A stretch of 64,000 nt of DNA from Variovorax sp. Sphag1AA (GCF_014192575.1 NZ_JACHYC010000005.1:1-64000), one strand, 5' to 3'. Positions 33,693 through 43,617 are shown, numbered from the stretch's first letter. Numbers and translations are program-made. Notes: generated from the letters alone by a model not told the origin.

Positions 33693-34730
33693 ATGCAGAT
33701 TTTCCGGGGTTTTCGGCATCCGGGGGTGGCTCCGGCCTGCGCCCTGACCATTGGCAACTTCGACGGTGTCCACCGCGGTCACCAGGCCATGCTCGGGCTG
33801 CTCAATGCCGAGGCCCGGGTTCGAGGGTTGCCGAGCTGTGTCCTGACGTTTGAACCGCATCCGCGCGACTACTTCGCGGCGGTGACCAAGCGGCCCGAAC
33901 TGGCGCCGGCCCGCATCGGCACCTTGCGCGACAAGCTCGGCGAATTGGCCGCCTGCGGGGTCGGGCAGACCATCGTTCTTCCGTTCGACTCCCGGCTGGC
34001 TTCGCAATCGCCCGAAGATTTCATCCGCCACGTGCTCATCGAGGGTCTGGGCGCCAAGTACATCTTGGTCGGCGACGACTTTCGCTTCGGCGCCAAGCGC
34101 GCCGGCGACTACGACATGCTCGACCGCGCCGGAGAGCAGTCCGGCTTCGACGTGGCGCGGATGAACAGCTACGAGGTCCACGGACTGCGCGTGTCGAGTT
34201 CGGCCGTTCGCGAGGCGCTTGCCGAAGGACGAATGGCCCACGCCCAGGCCCTGCTCGGACGGCCGTATGCCATCTCGGGGCATGTGGTCCATGGCCGCAA
34301 GCTGGGCCGGGCGCTGGGTGCCTCCGCGCCGGGCCGCAACGACGGCTTCCGAACCCTCAATCTGCGCTTCAAGCACTGGAAGCCCGCTGCCAACGGCATC
34401 TTCGCGGTGCTGGTGCACGGCCTGACCGAGAAGCCGCTTCCGGGCGTCGCGAACCTCGGCGTGCGCCCTTCTCTCGACGCCAACGACGTCAACGGCGGCC
34501 GTGTGCTGCTCGAAACCCACTGCCTGGATTGGCCCAGCGAGCTCGGCTCCGAAGGGGCCTACGGTAAAATCGTCCGCGTGGAACTGCTGCACAAATTGCA
34601 CGACGAATTGCGCTACACCAGCCTCGAGGCCCTCACGGCGGGCATCGCGAAGGACGGTCGCGACGCGCGTGCATTCTTTGCTTCCACCCACGCCGAGACC
34701 CATCGCCAGACCACGCGCGATCGAATTTAA
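33693..34730 (+). CDS. ribF: Bifunctional riboflavin kinase / FAD synthetase
   Basis: Makes FMN and FAD from riboflavin. It is 345 residues. The N-terminal adenylyltransferase half shows IGNFDGVHRGHQAML (about residues 20-34) and VGDDFRFGAKRAGD. The C-terminal kinase half has GRPYAISGHVVHGRKLGR and NLGVRPSL. The start MQIFRGFRHPG matches the family. It precedes ileS and lspA in the conserved ribF-ileS-lspA order of proteobacteria, with about 110 bases before ileS. Confidence 0.96.
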   Translation: MQIFRGFRHPGVAPACALTIGNFDGVHRGHQAMLGLLNAEARVRGLPSCVLTFEPHPRDYFAAVTKRPELAPARIGTLRDKLGELAACGVGQTIVLPFDSRLASQSPEDFIRHVLIEGLGAKYILVGDDFRFGAKRAGDYDMLDRAGEQSGFDVARMNSYEVHGLRVSSSAVREALAEGRMAHAQALLGRPYAISGHVVHGRKLGRALGASAPGRNDGFRTLNLRFKHWKPAANGIFAVLVHGLTEKPLPGVANLGVRPSLDANDVNGGRVLLETHCLDWPSELGSEGAYGKIVRVELLHKLHDELRYTSLEALTAGIAKDGRDARAFFASTHAETHRQTTRDRI

Positions 34731-34731
34731 A

Positions 34732-34795
34732 GCGGGACCTTCGCTTTCCGCCGCGTCCGGCCGAGCCTTGTCCCGCGAAGGCCGAACGCTTTTTC
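34732..34795 (+). other. Possible hairpin/terminator between ribF and ileS
   Basis: GCGGGAC (34732-34738) is complementary to GTCCCGC (34770-34776), and a CTTTTTC tract follows at about 34789-34795. The loop is long (31 bases) and itself GC-rich. It could be a partial terminator or leader structure. Weak evidence. Confidence 0.3.
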
Positions 34796-34840
34796 GATCC
34801 CTTCGCGCGTTGCACGGCAGCGCAGATTTCTGGAACTTCC

Positions 34841-37684
34841 ATGGCTGACAACAAGACCGACGGCGGCACCGATTACCGCGCCACGCTGAACCTGCCCGAC
34901 ACCCCCTTCCCCATGCGCGGCGACCTGCCCAAGCGCGAGCCGGGCTGGGTCAAGGAGTGGGAAGAGCAAGGCATCTACCACCGCCTGCGCGACGCGCGCC
35001 ACGGCGCCCCCAAGTTCATCCTGCACGACGGCCCGCCCTATGCCAATGGGCAGATCCACATGGGTCACGCGGTCAACAAGATCCTGAAGGACATGATCAC
35101 CAAGGCGCGCCAGCTCGAAGGCTTCGACGCGCTCTACGTGCCCGGCTGGGATTGCCACGGCCTGCCGATCGAAAACGCGATCGAAAAGAAGTACGGCCGC
35201 AACCTGAGCCGTGACGAGATGCAGGCCAAGAGCCGCGCCTACGCGACCGAACAGATCGCGCAGCAGATGACCGACTTCCAGCGCCTCGGCGTGCTGGGCG
35301 AATGGGACCATCCCTACAAGACAATGGATTTCGCGAACGAGGCGGGCGAGATCCGCGCGTTCAAGCGCGTGATCGAACGCGGCTTCGTCTATCGCGGCCT
35401 GAAGCCGGTGTACTGGTGCTTCGACTGCGGCTCGTCGCTGGCCGAATTCGAAATCGAATACGCCGACAAGAAGTCGCAGACGCTCGACGTCGCCTTCAAG
35501 GCGCACGATCCGGCCAAGCTCGCCGCAGCCTTCGGCCTGCCCGCGCTGCACAAGGACGCCTTCGCCGTCATCTGGACCACCACCGCCTGGACGATCCCGG
35601 CCAACCAGGCGATCAACCTCAACCCCGAGCTCGAGTACTCGCTGGTCGACACCGAACGCGGCCTGCTCGTCCTCGCAAATTCGCTGGTCGAGATGTGCAT
35701 GACGCGCTATGCGCTCGACGGCAAGGTGCTCGCGACCGTCAAGGGCGAGCGCCTCGGCGGCCTCGAGTTCGAGCATCCGCTGTATGACGTGGACGCGGGC
35801 TTCCGCCGCCTGTCGCCGGTCTACCTGGCCGATTACGCGACCGCGGACGACGGCACCGGCCTCGTCCACTCGTCGCCCGCCTACGGTGTGGAGGATTTCA
35901 ACTCCTGCATCGCGCATGGCGTCAAGTACGACGACATCCTGAATCCGGTCCAGGGCAACGGCTCGTATGCGGCCGACTTCCCGCTCTTCGGCGGCCAGAA
36001 CATCTGGAAGGCGGTGCCGGTCATCATTCACGCCCTGCGTGACGCCGGGCGCCTGATGACGACCGAGCAGATCACCCACAGCTACCCGCACTGCTGGCGC
36101 CACAAGACGCCGGTGATCTATCGCGCGGCTGCGCAGTGGTTCATCCGCATGGATGAAGGCGAAGGCGTCTTCACCAAGGACAAGGCGCAGAAATCGCTGC
36201 GCCAGACTGCGCTCGAAGCGATTGAAGAGACCAGCTTCTATCCCGAGAACGGCCGGGCGCGTCTGCACGACATGATCGCCAACCGGCCCGACTGGTGCAT
36301 CAGCCGCCAACGCAGCTGGGGTGTGCCGATCCCGTTCTTCCTGCACAGGGATTCGGGCGAGCTGCACCCACGCACGATGGAGATCCTCGATCAGGCAGCC
36401 GACATCGTCGAAAAGGGCGGCATCGAAGCCTGGAGCCGCGTGACGGCCGAGGAGATCCTCGGCGCTACGGACGCGCCGCACTACACCAAGAGCACCGACA
36501 TCCTGGAGGTCTGGTTCGATTCGGGCTCGACCTTCTCGCATGTGCTGCGCGGCACGCACCCGAACGTGCACCACGAGACCGGCCCCGAAGCCGATCTCTA
36601 CCTCGAAGGCCATGACCAGCATCGCGGCTGGTTCCACTCGTCGCTGCTGCTCGCCTGCGCGCTCGAAGGCCGCGCGCCGTATCGCGGCCTGCTGACGCAC
36701 GGCTTCACGGTCGACAGCCAGGGCCGCAAGATGAGCAAGTCGCTCGGCAACGGCATCGACCCGCAGGAAGTGAACAAGAAGCTCGGCGCCGAGATCACCC
36801 GCCTCTGGGTGGCAGCGAGCGACTATTCGGGCGACATCGCGGGCGACGACAAGATCCTTGCCCGCGTGGTCGATGCGTACCGACGCATCCGCAACACCCT
36901 GCGCTTCCTGCTCGCGAACACCAGCGACTTCGACATCAAGAAGGACGCCGTGCCGCTCGGCGAACTGCTCGAGATCGACCGCTATGCGCTCAGCCGCGCC
37001 GCGCAGTTCCAAGCCGAGATCCTCGCGCACTACAAGGTGTACGAGTTCCATCCGGTGGTCGCCAAGCTGCAGGTGTACTGCTCCGAAGACCTCGGCGCGT
37101 TCTACCTCGACGTCCTGAAGGACCGCCTCTACACCACCGCGCCTGGCTCGCGCGCGCGCCGCAGCGCACAGACCGCGCTCTGGCACATCACGCAGGCAAT
37201 GCTGCGCTGGATGGCGCCTTTCCTGAGCTTCACCGCCGAAGAGGCGTGGAAGTTCTGCGGCGACGGCCAGTCGATCTTCGTACAGACCTACAGCGATCTC
37301 GGCACGGCCGACGACGCACTGCTCGCCAAGTGGAACCGCATCCGCGAGATCCGCGACGCGGTCAACAAGGAGATCGAGTCGGTGCGCGCGGAAGGCCAGG
37401 TCGGCTCTTCGCTGCAGGCCAACGTGACGATCACGGCGCAGGCCGACGACCACGCGCTGCTCGCATCGCTGGGCGACGACCTGAAGTTCGTCTTCATCAC
37501 CTCGGCAGTTGCGCTGGCGACCGGCGACGCGCTCGCAGCCACCGTGATCGCGAGCAAAGCCACCAAGTGCGAGCGCTGCTGGCACTGGCGCGACGACGTC
37601 GGCCACGACCCGGCGCACCCGGCCATCTGCGGACGTTGCACCAGCAATCTGTACGGCGCGGGCGAAGCAAGGAACGTCGCCTGA
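34841..37684 (+). CDS. ileS: Isoleucyl-tRNA synthetase
   Basis: Charges tRNA-Ile. The 947-residue class Ia enzyme has the HIGH-type HMGH at residues 73-76 and KMSKS at 630-634. The editing domain includes VIWTTTAWTIPANQAI. A C-terminal zinc finger has Cys910, Cys913, Cys930 and Cys933, as in E. coli IleRS. This is the bacterial, mupirocin-sensitive-type architecture as judged by length and zinc finger. Its stop overlaps the lspA start (TGATG). Confidence 0.97.
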   Translation: MADNKTDGGTDYRATLNLPDTPFPMRGDLPKREPGWVKEWEEQGIYHRLRDARHGAPKFILHDGPPYANGQIHMGHAVNKILKDMITKARQLEGFDALYVPGWDCHGLPIENAIEKKYGRNLSRDEMQAKSRAYATEQIAQQMTDFQRLGVLGEWDHPYKTMDFANEAGEIRAFKRVIERGFVYRGLKPVYWCFDCGSSLAEFEIEYADKKSQTLDVAFKAHDPAKLAAAFGLPALHKDAFAVIWTTTAWTIPANQAINLNPELEYSLVDTERGLLVLANSLVEMCMTRYALDGKVLATVKGERLGGLEFEHPLYDVDAGFRRLSPVYLADYATADDGTGLVHSSPAYGVEDFNSCIAHGVKYDDILNPVQGNGSYAADFPLFGGQNIWKAVPVIIHALRDAGRLMTTEQITHSYPHCWRHKTPVIYRAAAQWFIRMDEGEGVFTKDKAQKSLRQTALEAIEETSFYPENGRARLHDMIANRPDWCISRQRSWGVPIPFFLHRDSGELHPRTMEILDQAADIVEKGGIEAWSRVTAEEILGATDAPHYTKSTDILEVWFDSGSTFSHVLRGTHPNVHHETGPEADLYLEGHDQHRGWFHSSLLLACALEGRAPYRGLLTHGFTVDSQGRKMSKSLGNGIDPQEVNKKLGAEITRLWVAASDYSGDIAGDDKILARVVDAYRRIRNTLRFLLANTSDFDIKKDAVPLGELLEIDRYALSRAAQFQAEILAHYKVYEFHPVVAKLQVYCSEDLGAFYLDVLKDRLYTTAPGSRARRSAQTALWHITQAMLRWMAPFLSFTAEEAWKFCGDGQSIFVQTYSDLGTADDALLAKWNRIREIRDAVNKEIESVRAEGQVGSSLQANVTITAQADDHALLASLGDDLKFVFITSAVALATGDALAATVIASKATKCERCWHWRDDVGHDPAHPAICGRCTSNLYGAGEARNVA

Positions 37685-38184
37685 TGGCCCGCCGTTCCTC
37701 GGGCTCCCAGGGCCTCGGCATCTGGCCCTGGATCGGCCTTGCGCTGGTCATCGTCATCATCGACCAGTTCACCAAGACGCTGATCCTCGGCTACTACAAG
37801 TACGGTGACGCGACCTACGTCACCAGCTTCTTCAATGTGGTCCGGGCACACAACACCGGTGCCGCGTTCTCGTTCCTCGCGGGCGCGGACGGCTGGCAGC
37901 GCTGGTTCTTCATGGCGATCGGCATCGGGGCCGCGATCTTCATCATCTGGATGCTGAAGTCGCACGCGGGGCAGAAGCTCTTCTGCTTCTCGATGGCCGC
38001 CATCCTCGGCGGCGCGATCGGCAACGTGATCGATCGGATGATGCACGGCTACGTGGTCGACTTCCTCGACTTCCATCTGGCCGGCCGGCACTTTCCAGCC
38101 TTCAACGTGGCCGACAGCGCCATCACCATCGGCGCCATCTGCCTCATCCTTGATGAGCTAAGGCGCGTACGACGCGGCAAGTGA
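37684..38184 (+). CDS. lspA: Lipoprotein signal peptidase (signal peptidase II)
   Basis: Inner-membrane aspartyl protease cleaving lipoprotein signal peptides. It is 166 residues with four membrane segments. The catalytic aspartates are in GGAIGNVIDRM (about 121) and FNVADSAITIG (about 142). The ATG overlaps the ileS stop, giving translational coupling. It supplies the processing step needed by lipoproteins such as the hydrolase at 31.6 kb and those carried by LolA. Confidence 0.96.
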   Translation: MARRSSGSQGLGIWPWIGLALVIVIIDQFTKTLILGYYKYGDATYVTSFFNVVRAHNTGAAFSFLAGADGWQRWFFMAIGIGAAIFIIWMLKSHAGQKLFCFSMAAILGGAIGNVIDRMMHGYVVDFLDFHLAGRHFPAFNVADSAITIGAICLILDELRRVRRGK

Positions 38185-38237
38185 AGGCCTGATCCGGCAC
38201 GCGATCGAAGTCGCGTGCTCTATAGTGTTTCTCTTCC

Positions 38238-39896
38238 ATGAAGCACTTGTTGAATCTGCTCGCGGCGATCGCGCTGCTGGTGTGGGGCACCCATCTCGTT
38301 CGAACGGGGGTGCTGCGGGTCTTCGGCGCCAACCTGCGCAGGATCCTTGTGCACAGCATGCGCAACCGCTTCACGGCAGCGCTATCGGGGATCGGGGTCA
38401 CCGCACTGGTGCAGTCGAGCACCGCCACCTCGCTCATGACCTCGTCATTCGTGGGCCAGGGGCTCGTCACGCTCCCTGCGGCGCTGGCGGTGATGCGCGG
38501 GGCGGACGTCGGCACGGCGTTGATGTCGGTGCTCTTCTCCGCCGACCTTTCATGGCTGTCGCCGCTCTTCATCTTCGTCGGCGTGGTGCTGTTCATCACT
38601 CGGTCGTCGAGCCCCGCGGGCCGAGTCGGGCGCGTGCTCATTGGCTTGGGACTGATGCTGCTGGCGCTGCAACTCGTCGTCGAAGCAACTGGGCCGCTCT
38701 TCGAGAGCCCGGCCATGCGCGCAGTGCTGGCCTCGATCAACAGCGATGTGCTGCTCGAAATCACCATCGGTGCGGCGCTCGCGATCCTGGCCTATTCGAG
38801 CCTCGCGATCGTGCTGCTGGTTGCGGCAATGGCCAGCTCGAACGTCGTGCCGCTCGATGTCGCATTGGGGCTGGTGCTTGGCGCCAATCTCGGCAGCGGG
38901 CTGCTCGCGGTGCTCACCACAGCGAAGTCATCAGTCGAGGTGCGGCGGGTGACAGTCGGCAACCTGATCTTCAAGCTGCTCGGCGTCGCGATCGCAGCGC
39001 CCTTCGTCGGGCTGTGGCTCCGCGAGGTCCGGCCGTATGTCAACGACGCCACGCAGTTTGTCGTGCTGTATCACCTCGCATTCAACGTCGTCATCAGCAT
39101 CGGCTTCATCGGGCTCACGAATGTCGTGGCTGCGTGGGTCACGCGCCTCCTGCCGACGCCTGAAGAGCCCGCGGCGACGCGACGCCCGCAGCACCTCGAT
39201 CCTTCGGCACTCTCGACGCCCACGTTGGCCATCTCGAATGCAGCCCGCGAAGCGCTGCACCAGGCAGACGTGGTCGAGACCATGCTGATCGGCATGCTCA
39301 ATGTGATCCGCAACAACGATCTCAAGCTCGCGCAAGAGCTGCGCAATCTCGACGACACGGTGGACCAGCTCTATTCGGCCATCAAGTACTACCTGACCAA
39401 GATCTCGCGCGAGGCGCTGGGTGAGGAAGAAAGTCGCCGCTGGACCGACATCATCAGCTTCACGATCAACATGGAACAGATCGGCGACATCATCGAGCGG
39501 GTGATCATCGACATTGAGGACAAGAAGATCAAACCGCAGCGCAACTTCTCCGATGCCGGCATGCGCGAGATCGTCGAATTGCACGAACGGCTGGTCGCCA
39601 ACCTGCGATTGAGCATGAGCGTTTTCCTCAACGGCAATGTGCGCGATGCGCAGCGGCTGCTCGAGGAAAAGGCGCGCTTTCGTGACCTCGAGCGCGCCTA
39701 TGCGACGACGCACCTGGGCCGACTGACCGAGCAGACCGCGTCGAGTATCGAGACGAGCTCGCTGCACATCGACCTGATCAGCGAGCTCAAGCGCGTCAAC
39801 TCGCATATCTGCTCGATCGCCTACCCGATCCTCGAATCGGCTGGCGCGCTGGCGCCGACCCGCGTGCGCGAGTCGCGGCTCAGCGAGCTTCGCTAA
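38238..39896 (+). CDS. Na/Pi-cotransporter family protein with PhoU-like C-terminus
   Basis: A 552-residue membrane protein of the NptA/SLC34 type. Two inverted repeats carry the QSS signature: GIGVTALVQSSTATSLMTSS (about 52-71), with the matching ALAILAYSSLAIVLLVAAM in the second half. About eight to ten membrane helices fill residues 1-310. Residues 335-540 are a helical PhoU-like domain (LHQADVVETMLIGML, FTINMEQIGDIIERVI). Predicted sodium/phosphate symport. A TATAGT box ends about 12 bases before the ATG, so the leader may be very short. Confidence 0.88.
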   Translation: MKHLLNLLAAIALLVWGTHLVRTGVLRVFGANLRRILVHSMRNRFTAALSGIGVTALVQSSTATSLMTSSFVGQGLVTLPAALAVMRGADVGTALMSVLFSADLSWLSPLFIFVGVVLFITRSSSPAGRVGRVLIGLGLMLLALQLVVEATGPLFESPAMRAVLASINSDVLLEITIGAALAILAYSSLAIVLLVAAMASSNVVPLDVALGLVLGANLGSGLLAVLTTAKSSVEVRRVTVGNLIFKLLGVAIAAPFVGLWLREVRPYVNDATQFVVLYHLAFNVVISIGFIGLTNVVAAWVTRLLPTPEEPAATRRPQHLDPSALSTPTLAISNAAREALHQADVVETMLIGMLNVIRNNDLKLAQELRNLDDTVDQLYSAIKYYLTKISREALGEEESRRWTDIISFTINMEQIGDIIERVIIDIEDKKIKPQRNFSDAGMREIVELHERLVANLRLSMSVFLNGNVRDAQRLLEEKARFRDLERAYATTHLGRLTEQTASSIETSSLHIDLISELKRVNSHICSIAYPILESAGALAPTRVRESRLSELR

Positions 39897-39900
39897 CCCG

Positions 39901-40884
39901 TCAGAGGGTTAGGATCGTGCAGCCCGTCGTCTTGCGGGCTTCCAGATCGCGGTGCGCCTGTTGTACGTCTTCAAGGCGGTAGCGCTGGTCGATCGGGATC
40001 TTCACCGCGCCACTCTCGACCACCGCGAACAGATCGTCCGCCATCGCCTGCGTGCTTTCGCGCGTGGCGATGTGCGTAAAGAGCGTCGGCCGCGTGACGT
40101 AGAGCGAGCCTTTCGCACCCAACAATCCGAGATTGAACGGCGGCACCGGCCCCGACCCGTTGCCGAAGATCGCGAGCAGACCGAAAGGCCGGAGGCATTC
40201 GAGCGAGCCTTCGAAGGTGTCCTTGCCCACCGAGTCGTAGACCACCTTCACGCCCTTGCCGCCGGTGATCTCCTTCACGCGCGCCGCGAAGTTCTCCTTG
40301 CTGTAGTTGATCGCGTGCGCAGCGCCGTGGTCCAGCGCCAACTGGCACTTGGCATCGGTGCCCGCGGTGCCGATGAGCTTCAGACCCAATGCCTTGGCCC
40401 ATTGGCAGGCGATCAGCCCCACGCCGCCCGCAGCTGCATGGAACAGGATGAAATCGCCGGGCTGCAAGCCTTCCGCCGGCAGCGTCTTCTTGAGCAGGTA
40501 TTGGGCGGTCAGGCCCTTGAGCATCATCGCGGCGCCGGTCTCGAACGAGATCGCATCGGGCAACTTGCAGACGTTGCGGCTCGGCATCACGCGCAGCTCG
40601 CTGTACGCGCCGGGCGGCTGGCTCGCGTAGGCCGCGCGATCGCCGGCCTTCAGGTGCGTGACGCCCTCGCCCACCGCCTCGACGATGCCGGAGGCTTCCA
40701 TGCCAAGCTGCAGTGGCATCGGAAACGGATAGAGGCCGCTGCGCTGGTAGGTGTCGATGAAGTTGAGGCCCACCGCCTTGTGGCGGATGCGGATCTCGCC
40801 GGGGCCGGGGTCACCGACCTCGACGTCGACGATCTTCAGTTCCTCGGGACCGCCATTGCGGTCGATGCGGACGGCTTTGCTCAT
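39901..40884 (-). CDS. Quinone oxidoreductase (NADPH:quinone reductase, zinc-free MDR)
   Basis: A 327-residue medium-chain reductase of the Qor family. It shows GLNFIDTYQRSGLYPFPMPLQ, the Rossmann motif AAAGGVGLIACQWAKALG (about residue 148) and KVVYDSVGKDTFEGSLECL. There are no zinc-ligand cysteines. It probably reduces quinones or enones with NADPH. The ATG at MSKAVRIDR is preferred to a longer frame. Convergent with the Na/Pi gene, four bases apart. Confidence 0.92.
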   Translation of the reverse strand: MSKAVRIDRNGGPEELKIVDVEVGDPGPGEIRIRHKAVGLNFIDTYQRSGLYPFPMPLQLGMEASGIVEAVGEGVTHLKAGDRAAYASQPPGAYSELRVMPSRNVCKLPDAISFETGAAMMLKGLTAQYLLKKTLPAEGLQPGDFILFHAAAGGVGLIACQWAKALGLKLIGTAGTDAKCQLALDHGAAHAINYSKENFAARVKEITGGKGVKVVYDSVGKDTFEGSLECLRPFGLLAIFGNGSGPVPPFNLGLLGAKGSLYVTRPTLFTHIATRESTQAMADDLFAVVESGAVKIPIDQRYRLEDVQQAHRDLEARKTTGCTILTL

Positions 40885-40977
40885 GGTTTGATTCCTTCTC
40901 GAACGAGCCGCGTATGCTGCCACGGACTGGGCGAGGCTGCCCGCCTCGGGACAAGATGCAGGGAGCCGCTACAGTCC

Positions 40978-41883
40978 ATGCCCATGCAGCAGAGATTGAG
41001 TCCGGGCACCGCCCTTCTTCTTGCGGTGCCGCCCCTGCTGTGGGCCGGCAATGCCGTCGTCGGCCGCGTGGTGCGGGACCTCGTCTCGCCGATGACGCTC
41101 AACTTCATCCGCTGGCTCCTGGCTTTCATCGTGCTGCTGCCGTTCGCCGCATCGATGATCAGCCCGAAGAGCCCGTTGTGGGCGCACTGGAAGCGCTTCA
41201 CCGTGCTCGGCCTGCTCGGCATCGGCTGCTACAACGCCTTCCAATACCTTGCGCTGCAGACATCGACGCCGGTCAACGTGACGCTGGTCGGGTCCAGCAT
41301 GCCCTTGTGGATGCTCGCGACCGGCACGCTCTTCTTCGGCGCGAAGATCACGGCACGCCAGCTGTTCGGTGCCGCGTTGTCGATGGTGGGCGTCCTGTTC
41401 GTGCTGAGCCGCGGTCATTGGGAGCAGCTCGCCGCATTGCGGCTGGTGCCGGGCGATCTCTACATGATGCTGGCCACCATCTCCTGGGCGTTCTACAGCT
41501 GGATGCTGTCGCGCACCACCGAGCCGGCAGAAGCACGACGCGACTGGGCTTCGTTCCTGATGGCGCAGATGGTGTTCGGACTCGCGTGGTCAGCCGCGTT
41601 CGCGGCCGGTGAATGGACAGTGACCGACGCGCACATCGACTGGGGATGGCCGCTTGCCGCCGCGCTGGTCTTCATCACGCTCGGCCCGGCGCTGCTGGCC
41701 TATCGCTGCTGGGGGCTGGGCGTGCAGCGCGCCGGACCGCAGACGGCCGGGTTCTTCAGCAATCTCACGCCGCTGTTCGCTGCGTTGCTTTCGGCGGCGT
41801 TCCTCGGCGAGGTGCCGCAGTGGTTCCACGGCGCCGCGTTCATCCTGATCGTGGGCGGGATCTGGGTGTCGTCCCGCCGCTGA
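40978..41883 (+). CDS. EamA/DMT-family transporter
   Basis: A 301-residue inner-membrane protein with ten hydrophobic segments arranged as two EamA repeats (AGNAVVGRVVRDLVSPMTL near the start; PQTAGFFSNLTPLFAALLSA in the second half). Family members export amino acids or other metabolites; the cargo here is unknown. The start is MPMQQRLSPG (a second ATG follows two codons later). Divergent from the quinone reductase gene. Confidence 0.87.
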   Translation: MPMQQRLSPGTALLLAVPPLLWAGNAVVGRVVRDLVSPMTLNFIRWLLAFIVLLPFAASMISPKSPLWAHWKRFTVLGLLGIGCYNAFQYLALQTSTPVNVTLVGSSMPLWMLATGTLFFGAKITARQLFGAALSMVGVLFVLSRGHWEQLAALRLVPGDLYMMLATISWAFYSWMLSRTTEPAEARRDWASFLMAQMVFGLAWSAAFAAGEWTVTDAHIDWGWPLAAALVFITLGPALLAYRCWGLGVQRAGPQTAGFFSNLTPLFAALLSAAFLGEVPQWFHGAAFILIVGGIWVSSRR

Positions 41884-41891
41884 CCCTCGAC

Positions 41892-42689
41892 TCAGTAAGT
41901 GCCCGGGTAGGCACCGCCGTCGGCGAGCACGTTCTGCCCGGTCATGTAGCCCGCATGCACGCTGCAGAGGAAGGCGCAGATCGCGCCGAACTCGGTGGCG
42001 GTGCCGAAGCGCCCCGCCGGAATGGTCTTCTGCCGTGCCGCACGGATCGTGTCCATGTCCTGACCAGTCTTCTTGACCGCGCCCAGCATCGTCCCGCGCA
42101 GGCGATCGGTATCAAAAGCTCCAGGCAGCAGGTTGTTGATCGTCACGCCCTTGGCCGCGATGCTCGACCGCGAGAGTCCCGCGACGAAGCCGGTGAGCCC
42201 GCTGCGAGCGCCGTTGCTCAATCCGAGGATGTCGATCGGCGACTTCACCGCGCTGGACGTGATGTTGACGATCCGCCCGAAACCGCGCGCGGCCATGCCG
42301 TCCACGGTGGCCTTGATCAGCTCGATCGGCGTCAGCATATTGGCGTCGACCGCCTTGATCCATGCCTCACGGTCCCACTCGCGGAAGTCTCCGGGCGGCG
42401 GGCCGCCAGCGTTGGTGACGACGATGTCGAAATCCTTGTGCAGCGCGAAGGCGGCGGCGCGGCCCTCGGCCGTGGTGATGTCCGCCGCGACATGCTTGAC
42501 GAAAGGCTTGGCCGGATGCGTCGCGGCGATGGCTTGCAGCGACTTCGCTGCGGCGTCGAGCGCCTCGGCACCGCGCGCCACGATCACCACATTGACGCCG
42601 TCGCGCACCAGCGCTTCCGCGCAACCGTAGCCCAGGCCCTTGCTTGCGCCGCACACGAGCGCGGTCTTGCCTGCGATTCCCAAATCCAT
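41892..42689 (-). CDS. SDR-family oxidoreductase with non-canonical active site
   Basis: A 265-residue short-chain dehydrogenase-fold protein. The cofactor motif GASKGLG is at residues 14-20 and NAGGPP near 94-99. The catalytic Ser145 lies in ITSSAVKSP. At the positions of the usual Tyr and Lys (Tyr-x3-Lys, 13 residues later) it has Ser158 and Arg162 (GLSNGARSGLTGF). The C-terminus is intact (LCSVHAGYMTGQNVLADGG). It may be a specialised subfamily, with altered catalysis or a binding role, and it is usually labelled 3-oxoacyl-ACP reductase-like. First of the genes convergent with the EamA exporter; downstream of the second exporter by 16 bases. Confidence 0.85.
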   Translation of the reverse strand: MDLGIAGKTALVCGASKGLGYGCAEALVRDGVNVVIVARGAEALDAAAKSLQAIAATHPAKPFVKHVAADITTAEGRAAAFALHKDFDIVVTNAGGPPPGDFREWDREAWIKAVDANMLTPIELIKATVDGMAARGFGRIVNITSSAVKSPIDILGLSNGARSGLTGFVAGLSRSSIAAKGVTINNLLPGAFDTDRLRGTMLGAVKKTGQDMDTIRAARQKTIPAGRFGTATEFGAICAFLCSVHAGYMTGQNVLADGGAYPGTY

Positions 42690-42705
42690 GTTGTGTCCTC
42701 CGGGC

Positions 42706-43614
42706 TCAACGGCCCATGCGTGTGAATACGAAGATCCCGGCGATCACCAGCGCAGTGCCGGCTGCGATCCACGCTGTGAAGGGTTCGCCGAGGATGACGA
42801 CCCCCATGAGGATGGTCGACATGGGCCCAACCATACCCGTTTGCGCCGCCATGGCGGGGCCGATGCGCTCGATGGCCATCATGACGGCAAGGACCGGCAG
42901 CGCGGTGCACAGGGTCGCGTTGAGGACGGAAAGCCAGATCACCTGAGGCGCCACATCGAAGGCCGAGCCGATCGGCCGCAGGAGCAGGAACTGTCCGATG
43001 CACAGCAGACAGGCCACGCTCGTCGCCAGCCCCACGAGCCGCAGCGAGCCCAGGCGCTTGACGAACTCCCCGCTCGCAACGAGATAGAGCGCATAGCTCA
43101 CCGCGCTCAGGAACACCAGCAGTGCACCCCAGGCCGCTGCCGCGCTGTGCCCCAGTTGCACTTCATGACCGAAGACGAGCAGCACACCCGCGTAGCTGAT
43201 CGCCATGCCCATGAACTGGCCGCGCGTGATGCGCCGGCGATAGAACACCCAACCGAAGAACAGCACCAGTGTCGGGTTGAGATAGAGGATGAGCCGCTCA
43301 AGGCTCGCGGTGATGTAGGCCAGCCCGGCGAAGTCGAGAAAGCTCGCCAGGTAGTAGCCCGAGAAACCCAGCCCCACCACGCCGAACCAGTCGCGCCGCG
43401 TGAGCGGCGGCTTGCCGCGTCCTGCCCACCACGCCATGACCGCGAAGAGCGGCAGCGCGAAGAGCATGCGCAGCATGATCAGCGTGACCGCATCCACACC
43501 GTAGCGGTACGCGAGCTTGACGATGATCGCCTTGCCGCTGAAGGCGATGGCGCCGAGCGTCGCGAGTGCGAGGCCCGGCCCGAGACGTTTATGTGCGTGC
43601 GGCTCCGCCGGCAC
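42706..43614 (-). CDS. EamA/DMT-family transporter (second)
   Basis: A 302-residue membrane protein with ten predicted helices and two EamA domains (AFSGKAIIVKLAYRYGVDAVTL; ...IERIGPAMAAQTGMVGPMSTILMG). The start is GTG, three bases beyond the ggt-like stop, without a strong ribosome site, so translation is probably coupled. Cargo unknown. Position downstream of the gamma-glutamyl hydrolase gene suggests export or exchange of one of its products. Confidence 0.86.
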   Translation of the reverse strand: MPAEPHAHKRLGPGLALATLGAIAFSGKAIIVKLAYRYGVDAVTLIMLRMLFALPLFAVMAWWAGRGKPPLTRRDWFGVVGLGFSGYYLASFLDFAGLAYITASLERLILYLNPTLVLFFGWVFYRRRITRGQFMGMAISYAGVLLVFGHEVQLGHSAAAAWGALLVFLSAVSYALYLVASGEFVKRLGSLRLVGLATSVACLLCIGQFLLLRPIGSAFDVAPQVIWLSVLNATLCTALPVLAVMMAIERIGPAMAAQTGMVGPMSTILMGVVILGEPFTAWIAAGTALVIAGIFVFTRMGR

Positions 43615-43617
43615 CTG

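Noticed and set aside
34727..37618. 963-codon minus-strand frame across ileS
   Set aside because: Antisense shadow of ileS with low-complexity Arg/Val/Ala/Asp composition.
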